Source: Platycnemis pennipes (taxonomy: Eukaryota > Arthropoda > Insecta > Odonata > Platycnemididae). Taken from it: DNA of 64,000 nucleotides. Shown here in pieces: positions 1 through 12,960 of the stretch (the first letter of the stretch is position 1; the number at the start of each line of letters is the position of its first letter). The notes below the pieces were generated by a model, which saw only the letters and a program-made list of their open reading frames with translations, ran no database searches and had not been told where the DNA came from. The position numbers and the translations under genes are program-made. The stretch spans positions 54,540,609 to 54,604,608 of the forward strand of contig OW121854.1 of assembly GCA_933228895.1 (NCBI GenBank). Reading direction: 5' to 3'.

Positions 1-260
1 ACAAGTCGGTTTCCTTCACCCCACCGCTCCCGCACACCAACCCTCCGCTCGCAGCAAGGCACTCCCTTTCACGCGCCCGCTCCTGAAAATTTTACCCATA
101 AATCCCGGCCTTTATTCCGTCTTATTTGTCCCCTTGAACGCCCGCCGGAGTTATTCTCATGAACTGGATGCTTATATAGCTGTTTAATAAATACCTTTAA
201 AAAAAATTCCACTCACGCGCCCGGCCCTCCCAAAAAACCAATTCCCCGCCAGCCTCCCCA
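1..260. other. C/T-rich island, no gene seen
   Basis: The plus strand is rich in C and T, with runs of CCCTCC and CCGCC type, unlike the AT-rich DNA that follows. No recognisable protein, RNA or repeat end was found. It is the first of about twenty compositional islands of this kind in the window. Confidence 0.5.
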
Positions 261-950
261 TTTTACTAGGCCTCGCCCAAAATTACTGGGAACAGAGAAA
301 ATTTTAATTAACACTCTGAATAAAGGAGGAAAATCGATTCTCCGAAGTTTTTAAAGAGAGGAAACAGTGCTGTTCGGCCATCTCCGGAGTACCAGACTTT
401 AATTAATTAATTTAGTTGCGCGAATGTAACTCCTAAGTGATATTTTGTTCTTTTATCGTTAAGAAATAACAAGATACCGATATTAAATTAAAATTTACAA
501 ATTAACACTGCGAATAAACGTGGAAACAATAAAAATTCAATTGATTGAAATCAATGGAACAATGGAAGAAAAGATATTAATTTTCATCTACGCTTTGTCA
601 TGTGATGAACTATTAAACTGTATAACTTTAATAGAACTATTATATCCCTTTCGTTTAAAAGATTTGAAAACTTTCACAATTTCATGAAGAGTCAAAAATG
701 ATGGAAATAGTAACGATATTACTTTGTGAAATGTAGTTCTGACGTGTACACTAGCACTTGAGGCCCTAAGCCTGTTCATTTCCCTCATCAAGATAAACCT
801 AAAGTGCAATGATTTCTTTGGAACTACTATTAAATTACACCAATTCTATATTTATCTAAGTTTTACTTTACTCAGAATACATATACGAATGGAAATCAAA
901 TGCTCATATTTACCGCAATTTAAACGTTTCATGTCAATCCCTTATGTACT
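261..950. other. AT-rich DNA, nothing recognised
   Basis: Low-complexity AT-rich sequence. The only open frame (588-809, minus) is short and resembles nothing I know. No repeat boundary or RNA structure was found. Confidence 0.5.
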
Positions 951-1520
951 GAGCAGGAAGCAGCCGTGTCAGTTTGATTACGACAAACATGACGACTAGC
1001 TATATTCGCACATGGGATACGCGTTAATACTCTACGTGATAACCAATACGGCGATATTTGAGTTAAATCGAGCTTACCCATGACCACTTATCCTTTTGCT
1101 CCAGGCACGAAACTCGGTTCTTGCCGGATGAGTTGCCGAGTTCATAAGCGGATGCGTTGGTAGTCCGCTTTGCCGTTAATTTGTCTCTGGGAGATATGCT
1201 GTCAGCGTTATGGCGCGTGTGCTAAGGGATACGCAGTCATGCAAGTAGGCGCCCTACATCCGCCGCGTTCATTATGCCGCTTATATTCGTTCACCTCCTC
1301 ACAACCATAGGTGCAGGGTGAATACGATTACGCCAAATTTTCATACGGATCATGAGTTTTAATTAATTAGTGGCAGTTAAAATTATCGCTCTGCAATAAT
1401 TTACGGCAAAATCTCACCTACGTTCCCATACGTGCTATCGTAGGACGTGGAATTATCTACTAATTTTCGCGTCGTAGTGGCAAAGTCGCTAAGCTGAAAA
1501 AATTCGCACTAGGCAGTCTA
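951..1520. other. Unique, CpG-containing segment
   Basis: This stretch is richer in CG dinucleotides and less simple than its flanks, without homopurine or homopyrimidine runs. There is no open frame of note. It could be an old transposon body or a regulatory sequence. Nothing in it identifies which. Confidence 0.3.
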
Positions 1521-1910
1521 TACCGTATAAATGGTGCCATTTCCACTACCATATCTAATACATAATCATCAGCTGTATGTTGAAATGTGAGTTAAGATAT
1601 AATAGGTTTGAGTATGTGCTAATATTTCTACACATTGTTAGGAAAACGGATAGTGAAAAATTTCGTATTTACGTAAATATTTCAATCCAACACTTTTAAA
1701 GACCTCATTCCAAGGAAATATTTCCAGATTCATTGATAAAAGACAAGGTTTTTTCGGGTCTACTACTAAAAATAGGTAATTTGCTAATTTAAAACTATAC
1801 TTAAATACCAAAGATGTGAAGGAAAATATTCCTCAAACAAACGAAAATAAATCGTCGACGAGTTTACTTGGTGAAACAAATTCACTGTGAAATTTGAAAC
1901 GCTGTATTTT
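1521..1910. other. AT-rich DNA, nothing recognised
   Basis: AT-rich spacer with many short A and T runs. No coding, RNA or repeat signal was seen. Confidence 0.45.
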
Positions 1911-1975
1911 TGCACACTTTTTTTTTACAAACCTCGACCGGTTTCAATGACTCCTCGTAAATTTCAAGAGTAGGT
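1911..1975 (-). repeat. Short repeat with GAAACCGGTCGAGG motif
   Basis: On the minus strand this reads CTTGAAATTTACGAGGAG, then TCATTGAAACCGGTCGAGG, then TTTGT and an A-rich run. The GAAACCGGT core and its downstream T/A-rich layout recur, in unlike contexts, at 57227-57402 and (as GAAATCGGT) at 49112-49190. I infer a piece of a dispersed arthropod repeat. The family is not identified. Full boundaries and target duplications could not be found. Confidence 0.4.
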
Positions 1976-3139
1976 ACAGTTTACAAAGTGTTCCAAATTT
2001 TAAAAGTAGCAAATAGGATATCCAAAACTTGTTTATTAGATGAAAGGCATATCTTTAGCGACTTCAATGTCGTAAAATATGGCTTTCATTGTGAACCTAT
2101 ATGTGTTCCACAGTGAAAAGTAGCAAAAAGTACACAGAAAACCAATAATAATTAACAAAAATCTGCTAATATTCATAGTGTAATAAAAAAAATCAGCTAT
2201 TTCATCTCAATTGGCCTCAACTCGTAAATGATAGATGACTCTATTCCACGATAAGTATGATTGAATAGTGCGGTAACCATACATAAGTAACTAATTTTTA
2301 TACTATTGCGTGGAAATGTGAACATGAATCGAATTAACTAATTTAAATTTTAAGCAATTATCATAACATTAAAATATCAATATTTCTAGCTTTTTATAAG
2401 TATGATTGTCTTATTACATCATTTAAATCCTTATTACTATCACATGATTGAATAGTACATATTCGTTATAGTTTCTTCCTTCCGATGACGTGAAATATGA
2501 ATCTCATGTTGTGTTAGTAACGATATTGCAAGTTTGCATTCATGAGGTGTAAGAAAATGAAAATTTAGCTGACGATTCCAATAAAACCATAAAATTTTAT
2601 ATAATCGAGATTAAACTCATTTATGATATTTCTATAAATCTCTGCATTAGGTTTAAATAGATTCGAGATTTAAGATATTGCATTCATTCTGTAAACAGAT
2701 TTTATTTTTGTACAAAATAAAGCCATTTAATATATTGACGTATTTTTTATGATGATTTATTAGATAATGGGATTGATAAAAGACTACCATACCCTAGAAG
2801 GGGTTTGGGTTTAAAATTAGGCAGGGTCAGAAAGTTTGTTATTAACCCCTGGTCCCCGCTACTAGTAGTGAATGAAAAAAAACTTTAAGATCATCACTCG
2901 CGCTGAAAGGTTAATCCATGCACCCATTTTCACCTATTTTTCAAAATTACGTGAAATAGACCCTGGGTTTTGCAACATATTTTCAGTTTTAACTGAGAAA
3001 TTCCTATTACAGACCAACTTCTGAAATATTCTAAGCGACGTAATTTTCCTTATATGGTGGTTGGTACCCCACAATAACAACTACCATTGATAGTTATTAA
3101 TATACCTCCGTTATCGGTAGGTCTTGAATAGCCACTAAA
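1976..3139. other. AT-rich DNA, nothing recognised
   Basis: AT-rich sequence with no convincing open frame, repeat terminus or RNA structure. Around 2790-2860 there are short G-rich and C-rich runs without a clear inverted-repeat structure. Confidence 0.4.
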
Positions 3140-3385
3140 TTCTTCCACGACCCCTACATTTCCCACGATATTCACCTGCAGCCCGTTATACTTCCTGCCC
3201 CCCATTATTCCACCCAAACTGCCCGTTCCCCTCTTCCCCCTACCCTACTTTCTTTACATTCTTTCCTATATCGCGTCATTCAAAACACCTGCACCCGATT
3301 TATTACAACTACTCCCTCTACCTTCTCGTAATTTCCTCCAACGTTACGTTCTACACCATTCTCCATTCCCACACCTCAAATGCCC
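3140..3385. other. C/T-rich island
   Basis: Plus-strand pyrimidine-rich patch with runs of CCCC and CTTCC between AT-rich flanks. No gene was recognised. Same compositional class as the islands at 10520, 27340 and 44760. Confidence 0.45.
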
Positions 3386-4534
3386 GAAGTATATTTTACT
3401 TTTAATTCACAACATATTTTTATATATTTTAATTCCTTTTTTAATAATTGAATGCCAGCATAAAGCACCATCCTAAGTATTACACATTGTCAACGTTTGT
3501 GTACACACTCTATTGCAAAAGATGCGTGACACTCAATTCAACCTCTTCATCAAAGAATTAGCTGTCTAAAATATTATTTTAGTATAATATTGAGCCTGTA
3601 GCCATCAGAAAAATTGTTACACGTGGTATCATAGCTGCTTTTAGAGATGATAGAATGAAAAATAGCCAAATTTTCAGAAAAACCTACAACAGAGAAACTT
3701 ACCAACATTTTTTAATTTCATCATCCTGCTAAAAAAAATCCATTTCAAGAAAATAATACAGCAGGAACTATTCGCCACTTAAGTAGAATTAATTGTGTTT
3801 TGGTCTTCGATGAACTACGAATAATTTAAGTCTTCAGGCCATGTCACCAAAGGGTTTCATATTCTTATTCAAATTGTCGATACTACAGGGGAAGTAGTAT
3901 TATTGGTAAATATTTTAATTATTGAATTTTTTTAATTTCAGTATTAGTAAATTTTTTTCAATATTGATACATGTTAATCCATCGCAATTCTTATTTATCG
4001 CTGTAAATAAAGTAATGGAAAACGAAATGAGAAAGGAAATGTAAAACTTTGGGTTTTTCTGCATAATAATTATAGTAAGCGTGCAATTTAATTAATAGTG
4101 GTAAATTTACTAGGGTTGTAAACCTGTTAGAAATTCTTTTAAATTTACTATTTAACCAAATATCTTGCAAATTTTTCAGCCGTAGAGGTATATTTACCTA
4201 TGACATTCATGGAATATTATCATTATGCGAGTTTGCTTGAAATACATGAAACATACTTTAACCATGACGCCAATTTCCAGTGATGATAAAGTTATGGAAT
4301 GACTGAATGACTAGCCATGCAAAACTTTCTTTTTGATAAAAAAAGACAATTTGACCAACCCGGCCTTGAAATGAAAACGACGTTAACCGTTAAGAACGGG
4401 TATCATCTCGGTGTTGGAAGGTAATTCCTCTGTGAATAATAGTTTTTTCGCTCAATTTCAAAATATCTAAATCCATATTTCTAGTAATCCCTAGAATTTC
4501 CATTACAGCGATTGTGACACGAAGGGCAGGCAGC
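3386..4534. other. AT-rich DNA, nothing recognised
   Basis: AT-rich spacer with no open frame of note on either strand and no repeat terminus. Confidence 0.4.
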
Positions 4535-4835
4535 CATCATTCCCTCCTATAAATCAAGTAAACGCAACCCTCAGCCTGGGCCACACTCCGCCCACCCACT
4601 CATCGTCGCAGACCCTCCCCCTTTATCCCTTATATCCTCCTCACCCCCCAGTAGTTACTCAACCCCCCACATGCGCTTTGACCCCATGCTCGCGCGGCAA
4701 CCCGCATCGCACCATCACCGCCAATCTCCATGTTAATGAGCCTCTGATGCGTACGACAGGTTCGAATGCTACCTCCACCCTCACACCGCCCATCAACTGA
4801 CTTCTCCCCTTCCCACGTTCCCTATTCTCAATTAC
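4535..4835. other. C/T-rich island
   Basis: Pyrimidine-rich patch with several CpG sites. The only open frame (4659-4853, minus) has a composition expected from the island and matches no family I know. Confidence 0.4.
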
Positions 4836-7800
4836 TGAAACTGTGCTAATCACAACACAGCAATGAATAAATTTCGCCAGGGTAGAATCAGCGCCAGTGA
4901 CAAAAGAGAAGGTTAATTACTAAAAAAATATGTAGTTTCTAAGATAAACAAGTATATTCATCAGCTATATAAATATGTATATCTTTTGTCAAAGTAGAAT
5001 ATGAAAAAACAGAGTAGGATTAAATATTTCGACTTTCCGAATCACTTTAGACGGGAAGAAACGTGATACTCATTGTGCTTGCAGGAGAATTAGGTATGCT
5101 ACGGATGAGGTGTTTCCTAACTCACGTGTTAAATGAGTGTAAATGAAAATAGATTTGTTTACTATCGGTAAATCCGGATATTTAGCCATTTGTTGCAAAG
5201 CTCGGAATAATGAACTTCCTGGAGTCGTAAGAAAATAATGATAAGATTCCTTTCCTGTTTTCATTGAACTACATAAACGACAAATGTCTCAAGTAGATTG
5301 ATCTTCTCTTCATGAAATCCTATTCTCACCTGACTTATTCATTTCCAATTGGAAGCATTTAAAAACACTTTACGAGAATATTTTGCAAGTGAACGTATTT
5401 TTAAATATAGGTAATGAACATTTAAAATATGGTGAGTTCTTGAGTATGGAAGTGGTAATAAAATAAATCGAATGAAATGAAGTGAGATTGAAACTATGAC
5501 GAAAAGAAATAAAAAGTATTTTGCAAAAAAATCACTGCGAGTTGAATACGGAAGTATTTTTGACCAACTAACTGTTTTACTTGGTAGATGAGCTATAATG
5601 ACTATAATAGCTAGATAATAGGACATAAATAGAGGGTAATTGGAGACCACAGGCTAATTTCTGGACTAATCTTGTCATCTCTAACGTTCGCGTGACGACC
5701 CTTGCAGCGTGCGTGTAATCGTCACTAATTTTTCTTCCACGGTTAAAACCCATCCTAAATATGTTTAGAATCTCTGCAAAAATTCATTCACACACCCATC
5801 AACATTTTTCAATGCAGATAACCATCGTCTCCCTCAATTACTTAGGTGGAAACGCAGAAAATGGAACATTTAGACAAACATTTTCCCAAAAATATTTGAT
5901 GAGTCAAGTGATAAATTACATAAAATTAATGTGCTGACTTTTTTCCTGCTAAAATAAATATTGTCGTTCAGTTACTAAATATTTAAGGTCCAGATATGTT
6001 ATTCGAGTAAAAAATTAAGAATTCTTAAAGACTTTTGGAGACCAAAAAAAATAACTGAAAGTACGTGAATTTCTTTAGCCCTTCCCTGGTTATGCCATTT
6101 CGTCCTCAGCTCAAGCTATGAGACATAGACTTGTAACACAAATGTATTATTACGTGATCTTTGAAATATGTCTTGTAATCGAGTGCTACGATTTACAAAT
6201 CTGTATAATTATACAAATATGTTAAATTTTAAGTCCCATTTGTTACCTAATATTACAAGTGTTTTATTAAACGTGTCCTCACAATTTGTAGTATTATTTG
6301 TATACTAGTGGAGCTATGTGTATAATGTGAATCAGTGAATTAGAAAAAAATTATATATTCGCGAACACTAATACAATTGTAACTATGGTACTATAAATAG
6401 AGTATTGTGTGTCTATGTGTGCGTATGTAGTTACGTAAAAATATTGACAGTGAGTTTATTTAGGGCGTGTGTGTATAAACAATTGACACCATCTCCTGAC
6501 AAGGCTTTGGAGTTTCTCACTTAGATAATAAATTATATTCTTAATGTCATTAAACATTAAAAATGCATTAATTTCAAGGAAACTGTATCTATTTCACTAT
6601 TCTTTTTCTAAATTTTAAATTAAAAAATTATTTTGTGGAAGCATGAATTTCGTCACATATTCAAATGGAGGATTGGAACCCTCAAAGGATCTGCATTATT
6701 AAAAATATTGAAAGGAAAAGGACATAGTAAATGAGCAATAAAAATACCATTGATGACTTTAGACAAACGTTTATGTGAGAGGTATTAATCCTAAATTTCT
6801 ATAACACTGAAAATATGAAGAGTGACCTTTATATTCCACATTGTATTGAGGGAGTGTTATATTCCACAAAAAGGAAAATGGAACTGGCATGACACGTTTT
6901 TTCATGACTAAATCCCGTATAGCTTGGAGGCTGCGTGCAATCTAATTTCCTCCAGAAACATCAGATAACCCGCAATTTCACTTGCATTATTCCAAATTAT
7001 AGTCCACGGGAGAAAAATAAAGTACTATTACTATATTTATGGGTGTTTAAAAGAGGACAACGCAACTAAAAATAAAACAGATAGACATTTTTTTTAGCTT
7101 AAAAGGCAATGAAAATGATTGCATTTGCATTTTATACCCGAACAAATAAAAGAAGTAACGTACCATAAATACCTTTGAGAATAACTGGTTACCCTTATTG
7201 TGCCATAATTTATCTGAAAACCGCACGTATGATACTTTTCTTGTCACCAGAAATTCATTTGCTTGCCGCATATTCTTGCCCTTACAATTTTAAACCAAGA
7301 GTCGTAGTAATAATAACCTTATACACTTGATTGGAGGGTGGTTTACTTTTGAAGTGAGTGTCAGTTACATCTTAGGTAAATAAGATGCATGTGACATTTC
7401 ATGGCCTTCATTTATGCAGAGGAACACGGACTACAGTCAGTAAGTTTTTGCTTATGCAGTTAACTTGAGTAAATGTATAAAAGAACGGACTCCAGAAAGT
7501 TTTGAACTTAACTGAAGTTAAAAGATAAAAAATATATAAAATTCCTTGAATTTTTTTAATACTCGCAGGCAGCACAGAATATGAGAGGTAACTGAAGAAC
7601 TCATATGCCCATAACTAGAATGGGATGCAGAAATATTAGAAAAAACTCGTGTTCTGAAAGTATATCATATAAATAACATTAAATCACCAATATGACAATC
7701 AGACGATCTCGATGCCACTTAACAGGAATATATTCAGTAGTGACCGGCGATACTGAGAGGTATTCGAACATTTTGTCTTCTTTTCCATAACAGGAATACA

Positions 7801-8384
7801 CCTCAAGAGTTTTAGAAATGATAAAATGCAATATGCTCCGTAATAATTCATTTATACAAAGTTCTTCCAAGTTAAAGTGAAATATTTAGTATGAATGTAT
7901 GCACTTATCTTCTTCAAATTCATTATCCCCAAATTAATCATTTGAATCTCTAAACATAATGCTACCCCTCTCATGGTCGAATAATTTAAAATGATGCTAT
8001 CACAAATATAGCTTACATGTCATATTAATGTGATAAAGACAAAGCAAATTATATACTTGATGTAAATAAGCCCGCGTACAACTCACTTGATCGAAAAGGC
8101 AAATATATGCAAATTTTCAAAAGTAACAATATAATAAGAATTATATAACATTTAATTTATTGCACAGCATGAGATAGTAGTGGAAATACATCTTAGTGCC
8201 CTTAGACACTGATGGAAAATGGCTATCTGAAACCTTTACCGTTATTCATGCTAAGAGCTTTTCAATGTAATTAGGAAGATTGGAGACAGACCCAATATCG
8301 GATGTCCGGCTTACGTTAACAGACAGCGTATCGCTCTCACGCATATGTATATCAGAAATCTTTTCATCGGACGATTGTTTACGA
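4836..8384. other. Long AT-rich stretch, nothing recognised
   Basis: About 3.5 kb of AT-rich DNA. Open frames at 5070-5264, 5339-5650, 7047-7271 and 7679-7870 (all minus) are short, rich in residues coded by A/T codons, and without recognisable motifs. I treat them as chance. No transposon end or RNA gene was seen. Confidence 0.45.
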
Positions 8385-9400
8385 AAACTCCTCGACTGAG
8401 CGAGGTAGGGCGCGGTTGCCCTTGCGCTGCACCCATTTATTTCCCCACTCCCACTACCCGTGATAGTTACCCTCGATCACTTGACACGCACGTTTGTCAA
8501 ACAAGAGGCAGGGAGAGAGCACCGGAGGGAGCGCCTTGCGGTTTCCCATGGCGTGTCACGCTGCCATCCACCCACCCCTCGAAAACGCCACCGACAACCA
8601 GCCCGAGGCGCCATCTACCCTGGTGCGGGCGCTACGCGGATCCCGGAATTATGCAGGGGCTACACCGCGCCTCACACGACTCTTGAGGTCACGACGGTCG
8701 CATGGAGAGATGGGGGGGGGCTTCGTAATCTTCTTGCCAGAACTCCAGCCCCCTCCAACCCCAGCTAGTTCTCTCTTCCTCCCTCTTTCTCCGGTTATAA
8801 GTATTCTACTGTTTAAAATAGGTTTGGATGGACATATTTCTTCTTTCTACGAACCTTATTTATCATAGAATGCCCCTTTTTACAAACGTAGCCATCTTAC
8901 TTCACATTATTCTACCTAAACTACCAACTCTTTCTTCTCCTCACTTCATCCTGCTTAATCATTATCCTTCGCTCTATCTCGTCCTTTTACAAACACCTCC
9001 TCTTTTCATCTGATTCATCCAGTCCCTCTGGCTTCCTCAATCATCTCCCTCCCTCTCCAACCCTCCTATGCACTTACTCATTCGTTTACCTTTCAGCCCT
9101 ACCTACTTTCTCCATCTTACTCTTTACCCACATTTCAGAAGCACTAAGTCCATCTGTTTTCCGTACGGCCGTACACCCTATAGTGTGTGGTCGGATGACG
9201 CAAATTCACCCACCTACATAACTACCTGGCACCTCACACTCTCTTCTCCAGATCCTACCCAACCACCCCTCCCCCGGGGAAGCTTTCGACAGAAACCACG
9301 CCTTCGTATGCGTCACGTACCTACACGTGCGTGTGATACATATGTGGTGGATAGATTCACAGTCGGTAAGCTCTCGGCGTCAAACTAGGGGGTGAACTCA
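8385..9400. other. CpG-rich patch merging into C/T-rich island
   Basis: The first 340 bases are CpG-rich and mixed in composition, including a G run near 8711-8719. The rest, from about 8740, is strongly C/T-rich. Overlapping plus-strand frames start at 8345, 8460 and 8494, which is what stop-poor sequence gives. No protein family is recognisable. The CpG-rich head could be a promoter, but no transcript evidence is visible. Confidence 0.3.
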
Positions 9401-10519
9401 ACTTGACAGGAGCAAACCGCCTTAGTTTCAGGGTCGCTCGAGTGCTGTGGGGTACACCACTCAAGGGTTCCAATGAGGATCTCAATTGCAAACAGCACGT
9501 GGCCGCAGTACAAAGGCATCTCACTTTACACCAGTTTCATCTCAAAAGCTCTTAAAAATAGACAATCCTTGTTTATAGAGCAAAGCTTATTGGTAGACAC
9601 ATCACATCTATTTTCTTGTTAGTATCTATGAATATCATAGTTTTCTTTGGTTATGCCCGGCTTTAATGTATGTGGTAAACATCTTTGAGGTTTAAAATGA
9701 ATTATGCTCTCTGCGATAGTCGGCAAGCAATTCATGTCCTCAAATAATTTTTGATATCCTTTTATTTTTACCAGATTTTTTGCAATGACCCAAATAATCT
9801 AACGACTACTATTATTTATGTTTTACATTATGAATGCATCAATGGAAGGGACTTACGATCTTGATGGACTGATAGTTAAAGTTAACGATACATTACATAT
9901 CTAAACTTAGTGGTGGAAAACAATTCCGGTGGGATGTAGAAAACAGCACAAGGCGTAATGAGTTTCGCCATCACTGGTAACGCCAATGGCGAGAAATGTA
10001 AATTCACTTTTGAGCGTCACTCTATATAGCTTGGGGTACTGTGAAAAATATTTCGTTTTAAACTGTACTATAATAAAAAATGATTCTTCTCCATTGGTGC
10101 TTATCTATCGGTACATGCCTAATTACTTTCATTAATTACCCCAAAAATGATTTCCGATGGAAAAAGCTAAAAAGTGAAGTCGACTTTTTTTTAATGAGTT
10201 TTTAAGGGTTAATATTTAAATTGTGATGAAAATTTCAATTAATTGAAGTTTATTTATTACTATTAAGCGTAATCAACGCAGAGGTTCACGCTTATTATTT
10301 ATTCCAAACAAAACGTTTCGTGATCAAATAAATAGTTCTCAATTTAAGTAAAAACTCGAATTTCTATAGAGTTTAGTAGAATTTTTTTGCTTTGACTACT
10401 TAACTAAAAATGTAGACCCAAAAAAATATCTTCTAAGTTTCTATAGATTCGCATTCACAATTTACGCCCGTTTCAAATCCATAGTTCGTCCGTACATCAT
10501 AGAAAGGCATCTGTTGCAA
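9401..10519. other. AT-rich DNA, nothing recognised
   Basis: Mixed sequence to about 9520, then AT-rich spacer. No coding or repeat signal was seen. Confidence 0.4.
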
Positions 10520-11440
10520 TTTTGATTCTTGAGAGGCCACTCTCGTTCGTCTTCCGCAGCCACGTCTGTCCCAGGCTCGGCCTCTGTGTAAGGCTCCCTT
10601 CCAAGGACCGACTCGCCCCCTCATCCTTCATTCCTCGCTCATTCAAACCTTTTCCCTCCTTCGCCACTCATCCTACACCCCTCACTCTTCTTCCCTCAAC
10701 CCTTCTCGAGTTCTTTCTCCGTCGCCATTTCCTGGATTCTCACATCTCCCTTCTCGACGCCACTTCGGTCAGCCTAAAACCCCTTCCCTCCTCCCCGTTT
10801 CCTTAAATTAACCGCCGTCCTTAAGCACCACCTTCGCCTTCTCCATTCCCATCCCCTCTCTCTTTCTCTCGCCATTCTCAGACACCTCTCTTGCCAGCCC
10901 GCCCATTTCCACTTTGTCCCCTGCTCGACACTCCGTCCTTTATGGCCCTCTCCTACTTAACCCTCCCTCTCTCCCTCATCCCCTTCCTGCACCCTCCGTA
11001 ACAGTCCTGGCGCGAGTGTTCCAGATTAATGGCGGAGACTGCCGAGGTGGCAGCACCTTCGAAATCGTTCGTCCTCTCTACTCCCGCAGCCCAACTCTCC
11101 AATTCCTCCCCACACCACTCCACACCACACCAAGAAAATACCTCTTTCCATCTCTTTCTCGCCCTATCTGTCCTCTTTCCACACCCACCGTGGATCCTTT
11201 TCGGCTTCGCTTGAGGAGACTTCAATGCTTTTCGAAAAATGGAAGGGTTTTATTTCTCTCCACCCGCGAGCTAGTCCCTCTCCCCCTCCCCTACCTTCTT
11301 TTCGTTTCCTTTTTCCCATTCTTACCTCCCTCTCTTTCTCTCCGTATCATTTTGGCCACTTCTTTGCCAAGCGTTAAAAACATTCCGCTACACACTGAGA
11401 GGATAGATCAATACGGCGATGAGTACTCCGCTACATTCAT
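10520..11440. other. Large C/T-rich island
   Basis: About 900 bases dominated by C and T on the plus strand. Frames at 10522-10806 and 10914-11447 (plus) encode Ser/Pro/Leu-rich strings typical of pyrimidine tracts. No domain, signal peptide or splice pattern supports a gene. Confidence 0.5.
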
Positions 11441-12499
11441 AGGATAATGCGTCATATGGCACTTGAGGCTATGGGAATGTTGAATATTTTTTTGTATTCT
11501 GGCAAGAAGAAGTAACAGTGTACGAAAGACATGAAAACACACACATATAAATCATAAGCATATATAAAGACATATACTCGTGCATAAAGATGTGAAAAGT
11601 GAGTTTTATGTTTGCACAACCGTTCACATCGGTCCAATTATTTTAAATATTTATACATTTTAGACTATTTAAGGTAACTTTGGAAATAAGTAAATAGACT
11701 AATATCGCTGACTACGATATATATAGGGCATAAAGCTGTAAACATATCGAAGAAAAAATGGAGCACCACGATAAATTAATGTGATCAGCAGCAGAGACAG
11801 GGGTTTCTTAAAGAATGAATTAAGAAGCAATAAAAAATAATTGGTATATATATTTCCGAAGAGATGCAAATAGCTATGAAAGTAGTTAGATATCCTTTCT
11901 ATCAAAATCCATTTCTAAACAAATGATTGAAAAATCTCATAGTTTCCCAAAGATGAAATTCCTGCCCTGTCACATATTTCTGCATAAGAACTACCAGAAA
12001 TTTATCTTCCGAATTTATTTGGTGATGGAGAACGCTTGCTTTGAAGAGTGGCCTACATTTATCCATTTTATATGCCTGGAATATTTTCTCCTCACGCTTC
12101 CATTTCGCTGTCCTAATTCATCCGAATATTATGCGAGGAAAAAATTCTTTACATTCTTCCTTTCCACCAACTCACTGACATTTCTCCGTTGCTGTAATCT
12201 TTTCATTTGCCTCCCAAGCAACCTAGTTACGTCTGAGAAGCTTGACGCATTTCCCCTTGACCTCGTAAGAGGAGGCATAGCGAGGAGTCGTAGGAACACG
12301 AATGCAGGTGAGATGCCAGCTTCTAAGTTGTTGACATTACCTCGTGACCAAATTAATGGTGTCTTGTGGCAAGATGGAATTTCCTCCTTTTTTCATCCCA
12401 CAAAAAATATTTTTCTTCCACAAAAAATATATGGCTGTGCTTTTTCTTGTTTTTCATAGATCTGGAATGCCTTGAGAATCCCTTTTAACACCAGTAAAT
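11441..12499. other. AT-rich DNA with an unrecognised 178-codon frame
   Basis: The plus frame at 11923-12459 is the longest outside the pyrimidine islands. Its product is rich in Phe, Leu, Ser and Lys with no recognisable domain. It has no visible promoter or splice context. A frame of this length is only slightly longer than chance gives in AT-rich DNA of this size, so I do not call a gene. Confidence 0.25.
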
Positions 12500-12960
12500 T
12501 GTATACGGAGAATGCGTCCCTCTCTTCCACCACTAACTTGTACCCAAGTCACATTTCCATCTTCCCACGCTGAGTCAAGCTTAGGGTTAAATCACTCCTG
12601 GTATTTTGACTTGCTACTCACTTCCTTCTTTTTTACTTCTCAATGGGCTCCCCATCCGCAACTTTTGCCAGCGTATTGCCAGATTCAATTTTTTTTTCTC
12701 CCATCACCATTGCCCAACCACTCGCAACTTTTCCAGACTTGTTAATTCCTTCTTGCCCCGAATTTACTCACCGAATCCTTTCCCAACTCTCTTTCCCGCA
12801 AGTTTCTTTCTTCCTCAACCTACTTGCTATGCATTCATTCGGTTTTATACCAAGACTGCATCGTATAAGAGCCTCCGTATTCTGGAATAAAAGATACCAA
12901 TCTAAACAGCCATCAAATTCGATCGTTGCGTTAAAAAAGAGCAACCATGCATAAGAAGAT
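12500..12960. other. C/T-rich island
   Basis: Pyrimidine-rich plus strand with overlapping open frames at 12512, 12606 and 12643, all compositional. No feature was recognised. Confidence 0.4.

Noticed and set aside
11923..12459. 178-codon frame in AT-rich DNA
   Set aside because: Length is near what chance allows over 64 kb in six frames; no motif, promoter or splice context.
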